Positions 26,935 through 34,529 of a stretch of 64,000 nt of DNA are shown here, piece by piece. The notes under the pieces were generated by a model, which saw only the letters and a list, made by a program, of their open reading frames with translations, did no database searches and was not told the origin of the DNA. The stretch covers positions 2,476,001 to 2,540,000 of the forward strand of contig NZ_CP103965.1 in assembly GCF_024970185.1 (NCBI RefSeq), written 5' to 3'. The stretch comes from Pseudomonas sp. N3-W (GTDB lineage: Bacteria; Pseudomonadota; Gammaproteobacteria; Pseudomonadales; Pseudomonadaceae). Within the stretch, counting starts at the first letter, position 1; every line of letters begins with the position of its first letter. A program made the translations under genes and the position numbers.

Positions 26935-28557
26935 TCAGTTTTTATCCAGGTCCACGTTCCGCGTCTCACGCAAACAGATCATCCCCACCACCAGGCTCAC
27001 CCCGGTAATCACCACCGGATACCACAGCCCGTAGAAAATATCCCCGGTGTACACCACCAGCGCAAACGACACCGTCGGCAGGAACCCGCCGAACCAGCCG
27101 TTGCCGATGTGATAGGGCAGGGACATCGAGGTGTAGCGGATGCGTGTCGGGAACAGTTCGACCATCAGTGCCGCCAGCGGGCCGTAGCACATGGCTGAGA
27201 TGATGATCAGCGCGACAATCAGCGCCACGATCATCGGCTTGTTGATCTGTTGCACATCCGCTTGCGACGGATACCCGCCCAGCGTCACCGCGCCGCGCAG
27301 GGCCGATTCGTCATAGCCATCGATCTTCACGTCACCGACACTCACCTGCACACCGCTGCCAGCCGGGGCTGCCGTACTGCTGTAGGGCAGGCCCTGCTTG
27401 ACCAGGAACGTCTTGACCTTGTCACACGGGCTGTCGAAGCGTGCCTTGCCCACCGGGTCGAACTGGAAGGTGCAGGTGGCCGGGTCGGCCAACACGGTGA
27501 TCGGCGCCTGACGGCTGGCCTGGTCGATGGCCGGGTTGGCGTAATGGGCCAGGGATTTGAAGATCGGGAAGTACAGGGCCGTGGCCAGCAGCAGGCCGAT
27601 CATCAGTACCGGTTTGCGTCCGACCTTGTCCGACAGCCAGCCGAAGAAGATGAAGAATGGTGCGCCGATGATCACGCTGACAATCAGCAGGCTGTTGGCC
27701 AGCGCCGGGTCCATTTTCAGGAACTGGGTCAGGAAGAACAGCACGTAAAACTGCGCGGCATAGAAGGTCACTGCTTGTCCGGCGTTGATGCTGAACAGGG
27801 CAATCAGCACCACTTTGAGGTTTTCCCACTTACCGAAGGAGTCGTGGATCGGTTGCTTGCAGAGCTTGCCTTCCTCTTTCATTTTCACGAACGCGGGAGA
27901 CTCGTGCAGGCTCAGGCGAATCCAGGTCGAGATGCCCAGCAACACGATGGAAAACAGGAACGGAATGCGCCAGCCCCAGACTTCGAACTGGTCACCGGTA
28001 AAGTAGCGGCAGCCGAGTACCACCAGCAGCGACAGCAGCAGGCCGAGGGTCGCGGTGGATTGAATCCAGCTGGTGTGGAAGCCACGTTTGCCGATCGGTG
28101 CGTGTTCGGCCACGTAAGTCGCCGCGCCGCCGTATTCACCGCCCAACGCCAGGCCTTGCAGCATGCGCAACAGCACGAGAATGATCGGGGCGGCGATGCC
28201 GATGCTGGCGTAGGTCGGCAGCAAACCGACACAGAACGTCGCCAGGCCCATGAGAATGATGGTCGCCAGAAAGGTGTATTTGCGCCCGATCATGTCCCCC
28301 AACCGACCGAACACCAGCGCCCCGAACGGGCGCACGATAAACCCGGCGGCAAACGCCATGAGCGCGAAGATGAACGCCGTGGTGTCGTTGACCCCGGCGA
28401 AGAACTGCTTGCTGATGACCGCCGCGAGGGCGCCGTAGAGAAAAAAGTCATACCACTCGAACACCGTCCCCAGGGACGAGGCGAAGATGACTTTTTGCGT
28501 GTCATGACGGATGCCGGCGCTGCGCGTCGTTTCCAGGGGCTGAACATGTTCCGACAT
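26935..28557 (-). CDS. MFS transporter, metabolite:H+ symporter (MHS) type
   Basis: A 540-residue inner-membrane permease. The MHS signatures are present: SSLGTVFEWYDFFLYG in helix 1, GRLGDMIGRKYTFL between helices 2 and 3, LALGGEYGGAATYVAEHAP, and a second GWLSDKVGRKPVLM. It is about 100 residues longer than ProP/ShiA/KgtP because of an insertion of some 80 residues (about 355-435, with CTFQFDPVG and the two Cys of a likely disulfide) between helices 8 and 9 on the periplasmic side. AAGGGAT precedes the ATG. It lies downstream of the GMC oxidoreductase on the same strand and may import that enzyme's substrate. Confidence 0.88.
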   Translation of the reverse strand: MSEHVQPLETTRSAGIRHDTQKVIFASSLGTVFEWYDFFLYGALAAVISKQFFAGVNDTTAFIFALMAFAAGFIVRPFGALVFGRLGDMIGRKYTFLATIILMGLATFCVGLLPTYASIGIAAPIILVLLRMLQGLALGGEYGGAATYVAEHAPIGKRGFHTSWIQSTATLGLLLSLLVVLGCRYFTGDQFEVWGWRIPFLFSIVLLGISTWIRLSLHESPAFVKMKEEGKLCKQPIHDSFGKWENLKVVLIALFSINAGQAVTFYAAQFYVLFFLTQFLKMDPALANSLLIVSVIIGAPFFIFFGWLSDKVGRKPVLMIGLLLATALYFPIFKSLAHYANPAIDQASRQAPITVLADPATCTFQFDPVGKARFDSPCDKVKTFLVKQGLPYSSTAAPAGSGVQVSVGDVKIDGYDESALRGAVTLGGYPSQADVQQINKPMIVALIVALIIISAMCYGPLAALMVELFPTRIRYTSMSLPYHIGNGWFGGFLPTVSFALVVYTGDIFYGLWYPVVITGVSLVVGMICLRETRNVDLDKN

Positions 28558-28627
28558 AGCGATATCCCTTACAGTGATTGTTTTTGTTGTTCCACTGTCG
28601 GTGCCGGCCTGTCAGCTCAAGCGCTAT

Positions 28628-28720
28628 CCTGTGGATCGAGCCTGCTCGCGAAAGTGGCGGCACATTCAACATCAATGCGCCTGATACACCGCTTTCGCGA
28701 GCAGGCTCGCCCCCACAGGG
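28628..28720. repeat. REP doublet
   Basis: Facing cores CCTGTGGATCGAGCCTGCTC and GAGCAGGCTCGCCCCCACAG between the oxidoreductase and the transporter. If both genes are cotranscribed it would modulate their relative expression. Confidence 0.75.
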
Positions 28721-28760
28721 ATTACGTTGAACCGACGGGCCAGCGCCGCTGTTCCTTTGC

Positions 28761-30410
28761 TCAAGAGACGACGGTCAGTGCTTCTTCTTTCGCTGCAAAA
28801 CGCCTCGTGGGTGCATCCAGGATCAACTGCGCCGCCTTCTCCGCAATCATCAGCGTAGGCGAACAGGTATTGCCCGAGGTAATACGCGGCATGATCGACG
28901 CATCAGCAACGCGCAAGCCGGGAACGCCATGCACCTTGAGCTGCGCATCGACCACCGCATCCGCATCGTTGCCCATCCGGCAGGTGCCCACCGGGTGGAA
29001 AATCGTCGTGCCGATACGAGCAGCGGCTTCGTGCAATTGTTCTTCGCTTTGCAGGCTGTCGCCGGGCAGGTACTCCACCGGTTTGAACGCTTGCAGGGCC
29101 GGTGCGGCGACGATGCGCCGGGTCAGGCGAATGGCGTCTGCCGCGACGCGCAGGTCTTGCGGGTGGCTCAGATAGTTGGGCTGGATCAGCGGCGAGTCCT
29201 GTGGATCGGCGCTGCGAATGTCGATGCGGCCACGGCTTTGCGGACGCAGGTCGCAGACCGAGGCGGTGAAGGCGGGGAACGCGTGCAGCGGCTCGCCGAA
29301 ACGCTCCAGCGACAGCGGCTGTACGTGGTATTCCAGATTGGCCGACGTCTGCTCCGGCCCCGAACGGGCAAAGGCGCCCAGCTGACTCGGCGCCATCGAC
29401 AGCGGGCCGCTGCGGTCATACAGGTAACGCAGGCCCATGCCCATCTTGCCCCATAGACTGCCGGCGATCTGGTTCAGGGTGCGGGCGTTTTCCAGCGTGT
29501 AGATCAGCCGCAGTTGCAGGTGATCCTGCAAATTGCCGCCCACGCCGGGCAGTTCATGAGCGACGCCGATGCCAAGTTTTTCCAGCAGCGGGCGTGGGCC
29601 GATGCCGGAGCGTTGCAGGATGCCGGGCGAGCCGACGGAGCCGGCGCAGAGGACGATCTCCTTACGCGCCTTGAACGTCCTGACCTGGCCCTGCAAGCGG
29701 GCATTGACGGCGCAGGCGCGACCGTTTTCCAGCATCACGCGGTCCACTTCAACGTCAGTCAATACGGTGAGATTGGCGCGCTGGCGGATCGGTTTGAGAA
29801 AGGCTTTGGCCGCATTCCAGCGCACCCCGGCCTTCTGGTTGACCTGGAAATAACCGCAGCCTTCGTTGTCGCCCTGATTGAAGTCGTCGATGCTGGCAAT
29901 GCCGCTTTGTTCGGCGGCGTCGCGGAAGGCGTCGAGAATTGGCCACGACAGGCGCTGGCGTTCGATCCGCCATTCCCCGGCAGCGCCATGAAATTCGGAG
30001 TCGCCGGCAAAGTGGTTTTCGCTTTTTCGGAACAGCGGCAGCACGTCGTTCCAGGCCCAGCCGGGATTGCCCTCGGCCGCCCAGCCGTCGTAATCGCTGG
30101 CCTGACCGCGCATGTAGATCATGCCGTTGATCGAGGAACAGCCGCCCAGCACCTTGCCACGCGGGTAACTCAGGGCACGGCCTTGCAGACCCGCTTGCGC
30201 TTCGGTCTTGAAGCACCAGTCGGTGCGCGGGTTGCCGATGCAGAACAGGTAGCCGACGGGGATGTGAATCCACGGGTAATTGTCGCGGCCACCGGCTTCG
30301 AGCAGCAGCACCCGGTGTTGCGGGTTGGCCGACAACCGATTGGCCAGCAAACATCCGGCCGGCCCGGCGCCGACCACGATGTAGTCGAACTCATCAAGGG
30401 CAGTGTCCAT
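28761..30410 (-). CDS. GMC family FAD-dependent oxidoreductase (choline/alcohol dehydrogenase type)
   Basis: A 549-residue flavoprotein. The FAD-binding motif DYIVVGAGPAGCLLANRLSA lies at residues 9-28, GMC signature 1 is in PRGKVLGGCSSINGMIYMRG, signature 2 in GSVGSPGILQRSGIG, and the catalytic His region is FHPVGTCRMG with SGNTCSPTLMIAEKAA at the C-terminus. It oxidises a primary alcohol; choline, aliphatic and aromatic alcohols are all known for relatives. BetB/BetI genes are not adjacent, so a role in betaine synthesis is not indicated. It is divergent from a LysR regulator and precedes an MHS transporter. Confidence 0.9.
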   Translation of the reverse strand: MDTALDEFDYIVVGAGPAGCLLANRLSANPQHRVLLLEAGGRDNYPWIHIPVGYLFCIGNPRTDWCFKTEAQAGLQGRALSYPRGKVLGGCSSINGMIYMRGQASDYDGWAAEGNPGWAWNDVLPLFRKSENHFAGDSEFHGAAGEWRIERQRLSWPILDAFRDAAEQSGIASIDDFNQGDNEGCGYFQVNQKAGVRWNAAKAFLKPIRQRANLTVLTDVEVDRVMLENGRACAVNARLQGQVRTFKARKEIVLCAGSVGSPGILQRSGIGPRPLLEKLGIGVAHELPGVGGNLQDHLQLRLIYTLENARTLNQIAGSLWGKMGMGLRYLYDRSGPLSMAPSQLGAFARSGPEQTSANLEYHVQPLSLERFGEPLHAFPAFTASVCDLRPQSRGRIDIRSADPQDSPLIQPNYLSHPQDLRVAADAIRLTRRIVAAPALQAFKPVEYLPGDSLQSEEQLHEAAARIGTTIFHPVGTCRMGNDADAVVDAQLKVHGVPGLRVADASIMPRITSGNTCSPTLMIAEKAAQLILDAPTRRFAAKEEALTVVS

Positions 30411-30535
30411 CCCTTACCTCATCATCTTGTTGTTCTTGTTGTCGGTCATCCTAGTTGTTAGCTTTCGTATAAAGAATGTTAGTTTTTGCGCAGCCGCTGT
30501 GCGTTTTTAAACAGCTTAGTCAACAAGGACGCGAC

Positions 30536-31432
30536 ATGTTCGACTGGAATGACCTGCGGTTTTTTCTCGAGTTGCAGCGCAGTGGCCGTCTGCTCACCGC
30601 CGCCCGCCGTTTGAACACCACCCACGCGACTGTCGCACGGCATATCGAGGCGATTGAAAAGAGCCTGGGCACCGCGTTGTTCGTCCAGCATGCCCAAGGC
30701 TACGAGCTGACGCCGGCCGGCGAAGCGTTGCTTAAACACGCCGAAGCCATGGAAAACGTCGCGCTGCTGGCCCAGGAAGAAATCACCCAGTCCACTGCGC
30801 CGCTGGGCAAAATCCGCGTCGGTGTGACCGAGGGCCTGGGCATCATGTTTCTCGCCAGTCGCATGAACGGCCTGTTCGAACGCTATCCGGGGCTGGAAGT
30901 GGAACTGGTCGCGGTGCCGCGCTTTGTCAGCATCCTCAACCGCGAGGCCGAGATCAGCATCCATCTGGAACGCCCGGCCGCCGACATGCTGGTCACCCGC
31001 AAACTCACCGACTATCGCCTGGCGCTGTACGCCAGCCAGGCCTACCTGGACCGCGCGCCACCGCTCGACAGCCGCGAAGACCTCGCTCGCCATGCCTGGA
31101 TCGGTTACGTCGACGACTTGCTGTTCAGCCAGGAACTGATGTTCCTCAACAGCTTCTGCCGCAATCCGCGCGTGGTGTTTCACAGCACCAGCGTGATCGC
31201 CCAGCAACAGGCGGCGCGTTCGGGGCTGGGGATCGCGGTGTTGCCGTGCTACATGGCCGATGCGGACAAGGACCTGGTGCCATTGCTGCCGGATGAGAGC
31301 ATTCAGCGCAGCTACTGGATCAGTACCCGGCGTGAGCTGCACAAGTCGGTACGGCTGCGGGTGTTGTGGGATTACGTGGTGGGGTTGTGTGAGGCGGAGC
31401 AGGGGTTGCTGCTAGGCCCTCATCCGTTGTAA
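30536..31432 (+). CDS. LysR family transcriptional regulator
   Basis: A 298-residue LysR protein with HTH RLLTAARRLNTTHATVARHI (about residues 16-35); the opening MFDWNDLRFFLELQRSG is typical of the subgroup that controls neighbouring dehydrogenase genes. The ATG at 30536 has AAGGA seven bases upstream. ACAAGGACG overlapping that site is a near match to the Rsm consensus. It is divergent from the GMC oxidoreductase with 125 bases between starts, in which CTTTCGTATAAAG (30462-30474) is a weak dyad. Confidence 0.87.
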   Translation: MFDWNDLRFFLELQRSGRLLTAARRLNTTHATVARHIEAIEKSLGTALFVQHAQGYELTPAGEALLKHAEAMENVALLAQEEITQSTAPLGKIRVGVTEGLGIMFLASRMNGLFERYPGLEVELVAVPRFVSILNREAEISIHLERPAADMLVTRKLTDYRLALYASQAYLDRAPPLDSREDLARHAWIGYVDDLLFSQELMFLNSFCRNPRVVFHSTSVIAQQQAARSGLGIAVLPCYMADADKDLVPLLPDESIQRSYWISTRRELHKSVRLRVLWDYVVGLCEAEQGLLLGPHPL

Positions 31433-31442
31433 TAGAAAATCA

Positions 31443-31475
31443 CCTGGGGCGAGGGGGCTTGCCCCTCGCCCCAGG
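31443..31475. terminator. GC-rich hairpin between convergent genes
   Basis: Perfect 14-base arms, CCTGGGGCGAGGGG and CCCCTCGCCCCAGG, with a 5-base loop. It resembles half of a TGTGGCGAG-type REP and lies between the LysR and AlkC stops. There is no long T-run, so termination would rely on the stem. Confidence 0.6.
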
Positions 31476-31484
31476 GTTCTGCGA

Positions 31485-32600
31485 TCAGACTTGATTTTCA
31501 GCGAGTATTTCGAATGAGCTACTGGCCAACCGTTCGCCATTGACCATGATGTGCACCGCATGCGCGCCCGCGTAATGCCGGCGTGTGGTCAGCTCCTTGA
31601 TCTGCTGGCCTCGGCTGACAAATTCACTGGCGTGCCCCGGCAACGTCAACGCCTTGAGCTTGAACACCTTCGCCGACGTCCCGCCATTGGCCTTCACATA
31701 ATCAATTGCATAATCGATCACTAGCCGCTGACTCGCCGCCACCGTGGATTTCACCGTGAACGACAGCGTGATCTTCTCCCCAAGCCGAATCACCGCCGGT
31801 TCCACCTTCACCCCGACAATCTCGACCTCGGCCTTGCCGCTGGCGCCGATGATCGCCAGCGCCCGCTGATTCCCCTGTTTGATCAAGCTGCGCAGCGCAT
31901 GTTTGGCGATCCACGCCGTGTGTTTGTTGTCCAGTGACCAACCCTCGATCAGATCCAACACCCACTCGGGATGGTCCTTGGTGATGTCGTTGAGGTGGTT
32001 GGCCACGGACTTGCGCACATAAAGGCTTTCGTCGGCCTTGAGGTTGTCGAGGATCGCAGCCGCCAGTGTTGGATCCGCCTGAATCGCTTCCAGGCGAAAC
32101 GACCACGGCAAACGCGGACGGCTGCCTTCGCTGGCCAGGCGGCGGACGTGCTCGTTGTCGTCCAGCGACCATTTACGCATCAGCTTCAATGAGCGCTGAA
32201 GATCGCTGCGCAGGAAATGCCGGATCGCAAACTCTGACGAGCCGAACGCGGTGAAATACTTGAGCGCGTCCATGGAACGCTCGAAGTCATGCGCGCCATA
32301 CAGCGCCACGTACTGCGGCAGCGAAATGCTGACAAACGCGCTGTTCAGACGTGGGGCGAGGGCGCGCAGCACCTCAAGGGATTCTTCGTAGCCGAGCGGC
32401 AACACCGCCTGCAGGCTCTCGCTGACCCTGGCCATGCGCTGCATGATCGACAGGTCGGCGAGGCCGTTATTGGCCAGCTTCAGGAACGCCTTGGCATCGA
32501 ACGCCGGGTAAACCGCCGTCATCTCGGTCGCAATGTGCTTGAGGCGTTCGGCGTTGAAGATCTCCTTCAACGCCGGGGCAGGAGTGTCAGCGGCGGTCAT
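31485..32600 (-). CDS. AlkC-type DNA alkylation repair glycosylase with Ig-like C-terminal domain
   Basis: A 371-residue protein of the HEAT-like-repeat glycosylase group. The opening ALKEIFNAERLKHIATEMTAVYP and the repeats (DDNEHVRRLASEGSRPRLPW, ADESLYVRKSVANHLNDITKDHP, HTAWIAKHALRSLIKQG) fit the AlkC/AlkD fold, which excises N3/N7-alkylated purines without base flipping. After about residue 265 an Ig-like beta domain follows (KVEPAVIRLGEKITLSFTV...), a layout known for one AlkC branch. It is followed on the same strand by nothing closer than the hairpin at 31443. The GST gene upstream ends 25 bases before its start and may be in the same transcript. Confidence 0.83.
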   Translation of the reverse strand: MTAADTPAPALKEIFNAERLKHIATEMTAVYPAFDAKAFLKLANNGLADLSIMQRMARVSESLQAVLPLGYEESLEVLRALAPRLNSAFVSISLPQYVALYGAHDFERSMDALKYFTAFGSSEFAIRHFLRSDLQRSLKLMRKWSLDDNEHVRRLASEGSRPRLPWSFRLEAIQADPTLAAAILDNLKADESLYVRKSVANHLNDITKDHPEWVLDLIEGWSLDNKHTAWIAKHALRSLIKQGNQRALAIIGASGKAEVEIVGVKVEPAVIRLGEKITLSFTVKSTVAASQRLVIDYAIDYVKANGGTSAKVFKLKALTLPGHASEFVSRGQQIKELTTRRHYAGAHAVHIMVNGERLASSSFEILAENQV

Positions 32601-32625
32601 GGGGCGGGTCCGTGGGTGAGGGCGC

Positions 32626-33237
32626 TCAGGTTATCGGGGTAGCGATGAACGCCTCAAGCTTTTCCGCCTGTTCGGTGAACTCAGCGATTCGTGGGCAGCG
32701 TTTGGCATCGACTTGATCCGGCACCACCAGATTGGTGAAGCTCCAGGCCACCGCCACGGTAATGCCGTCCTGCGCTATCGAAGCGCCGCCCACGAGCGGC
32801 TGCTGTTCCAGCGCCTGTTCCAACGCCGAATACGCCGCCGCCAGTTGCCCCTCGACCCGCTCGATCCACGGCTGATATTGAATCTCCGCCGGCCGCAGGT
32901 TGCGCTCGTAGTAAAGCTGTACCGATTTTTCGCAGGCTGCCAAGGCCAGGCCGATCATCCGCAATGCACGCGCACGCTGCTTGAGGTCGTCGGGCATCAG
33001 GCTTTTGGCGGGGCCGGCCAGCGCTTCGAGGTAGTCGATGATCAGCGTTGAATCCATCAACACTTCACCGTCATCCAGCACCAGCGTCGGCGCCTTGACC
33101 ACCGGGTTGATCTGCTGGAATTGCTCGAAGTGGCGAAACACCGAAACCGCGTCGTGTTGCAGGTCGATGCCCAGCTGTCTGGCGGAAATCGCCACACGCC
33201 GCACGTAAGGGGAGTCCAGCATGCCGATCAGTTTCAT
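32626..33237 (-). CDS. Glutathione S-transferase family protein
   Basis: A 203-residue GST with N-terminal MKLIGMLDSPYVRRVAISAR and GSH-binding VKAPTLVLDDGEVLMDSTLI, then an alpha-helical C-terminal domain. AAGGAA precedes the ATG at 33237 (an in-frame ATG at 33252 lacks a site). It lies 25 bases before the AlkC gene on the same strand, so GST detoxification and alkylation repair may be coexpressed against electrophiles. That link is inference from spacing. Confidence 0.87.
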   Translation of the reverse strand: MKLIGMLDSPYVRRVAISARQLGIDLQHDAVSVFRHFEQFQQINPVVKAPTLVLDDGEVLMDSTLIIDYLEALAGPAKSLMPDDLKQRARALRMIGLALAACEKSVQLYYERNLRPAEIQYQPWIERVEGQLAAAYSALEQALEQQPLVGGASIAQDGITVAVAWSFTNLVVPDQVDAKRCPRIAEFTEQAEKLEAFIATPIT

Positions 33238-33297
33238 GACGCGTTCCTTCAAGTCGAATCGGGGAAGGGCATAACCTATCCGAGCCTGAAGAAATTG

Positions 33298-34218
33298 TCA
33301 GTCGTCGAAACCGACCTGTTCATGAATTTCATCCACTTTCAATTCCAGCCGATAGGCCACGGCAATGAACAGCGCCTGACACAAACACAACGTCGCACTC
33401 AACGAGCGAAACGCAAACGAGCTGCCTTCATTGACCAGCAACACCGTGCTGGCGCGCTTGGCCAGCGGCGAGAGGTTGCTGTCGGTGATGATCAGCGTCT
33501 TGGCCTGGTGGTGCTGGGCGATGCGCAGGCAGTGCTGGGTTTCCTTGCCATAGGGCGTGAAGCTGATGGCGATCACCAGGTCGTTGGCGCGCACGCTGCG
33601 CATCTGCTCGCGATAGCTACCACCCAGGCCCGAGACCAGGTGAATGCGTTTGTTGGTGTGTTGCAGGTTGTAAACCAGATAGTCCGCCACCGCGAACGAG
33701 CGGCGCACACCGACCACGTAGATGTTGTCGGCGTTGACCACCAGGTCCACGGCCTTGTCGAAAGCCGCATCGTCCAGTTCCAGCCCCAATCGTTCAATGC
33801 CCGACAGCGTGGCGTTGATGCATTCACGCGCCAGATCGCCGCCACTGGCCTTCTGCGACTTGTTGGCGATCATGCTGCGGATGCGTTGCTGGTAGTTCTG
33901 CACCGGCGTGGTCTTGTGCGTGTACGCCTCGCGAAACAGCGCCTGCATTTCGCTGAAACCGCTGAAACCGAAACGCTGGGAGAAACGCACGATGGCCGAC
34001 GGATGCACTTCGCACTCGCGGGCGATGTCGCTGATGCGGTCGACCATGATCCGGTCGCTCTGCTGGCTCATGTAGCTGGCGATGCGTTTGAGCTGGCGCG
34101 GCAGGCTTTCGTATTCGTCGGTGATCAGCTGCAGTAAACGCTCGGCATTGATCGGTGGGCTCGGCAGGTCGCTCTCGGGCGTGCTCTCGGTCGTGGCCGG
34201 CTGATCGGTGCGGGACAT
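33298..34218 (-). CDS. iolR: RpiR/MurR family repressor of inositol catabolism
   Basis: A 306-residue regulator with an N-terminal HTH_6 domain (RIASYMSQQSDRIMVDRISD, then HPSAIVRFSQRFGFSGFSEMQ) and a C-terminal SIS sugar-phosphate-binding domain (NIYVVGVRRSFAVADYLVYNL, and VIAISFTPYGKET). The first 35 residues are a serine/proline-rich tail. AAGGA lies six bases before the ATG at 34218. It is divergent from iolC across about 310 bases that contain a perfect GGAA-N6-TTCC palindrome. The probable inducer is a phosphorylated inositol intermediate made by IolC. Confidence 0.9.
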   Translation of the reverse strand: MSRTDQPATTESTPESDLPSPPINAERLLQLITDEYESLPRQLKRIASYMSQQSDRIMVDRISDIARECEVHPSAIVRFSQRFGFSGFSEMQALFREAYTHKTTPVQNYQQRIRSMIANKSQKASGGDLARECINATLSGIERLGLELDDAAFDKAVDLVVNADNIYVVGVRRSFAVADYLVYNLQHTNKRIHLVSGLGGSYREQMRSVRANDLVIAISFTPYGKETQHCLRIAQHHQAKTLIITDSNLSPLAKRASTVLLVNEGSSFAFRSLSATLCLCQALFIAVAYRLELKVDEIHEQVGFDD

Positions 34219-34391
34219 AGAAAATCCTTCTGGCTTGTTCTTATAGGGACGACGGATGGGGCCGTCCCCTGACAATAAGTGGGCTGTGCGCAGTCTACAG
34301 GGTAGGCCGGAATAAAATCTTGAGCTTGCGCCCGGCATGGGCGTTGCTGAAACGATGCACTGCTTCTGGAGCGCTTGCACTGAAGTTTATT

Positions 34392-34405
34392 GGAAAAAAT
34401 ATTCC
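34392..34405. promoter_or_regulatory. Putative IolR operator
   Basis: GGAAAAAATATTCC is a perfect GGAA-N6-TTCC dyad in the iolR-iolC divergent promoter, 125 bases before iolC. As I recall, this motif is the one described for the RpiR-type IolR of Sinorhizobium meliloti. The surrounding 34385-34440 stretch is strongly AT-rich and likely holds the promoters; the rest of the 310-base gap shows no gene. Confidence 0.65.
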
Positions 34406-34529
34406 ACGTAAAAAATTTATAGAATAAATATTGATTGTTCGGTCCTGCTCGTTTTAGTCTGCATTCACCAACAGTGTTCGGCGCCGTCATGGCCCCGGAT
34501 GCAGGCTGATAAAAATAACAGGAGCCAGC

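Noticed and set aside
27250..29175. Plus-strand open frame of about 640 codons opposite the transporter
   Set aside because: It runs through a REP doublet and into the oxidoreductase antisense; there is no ribosome-binding site and no domain.
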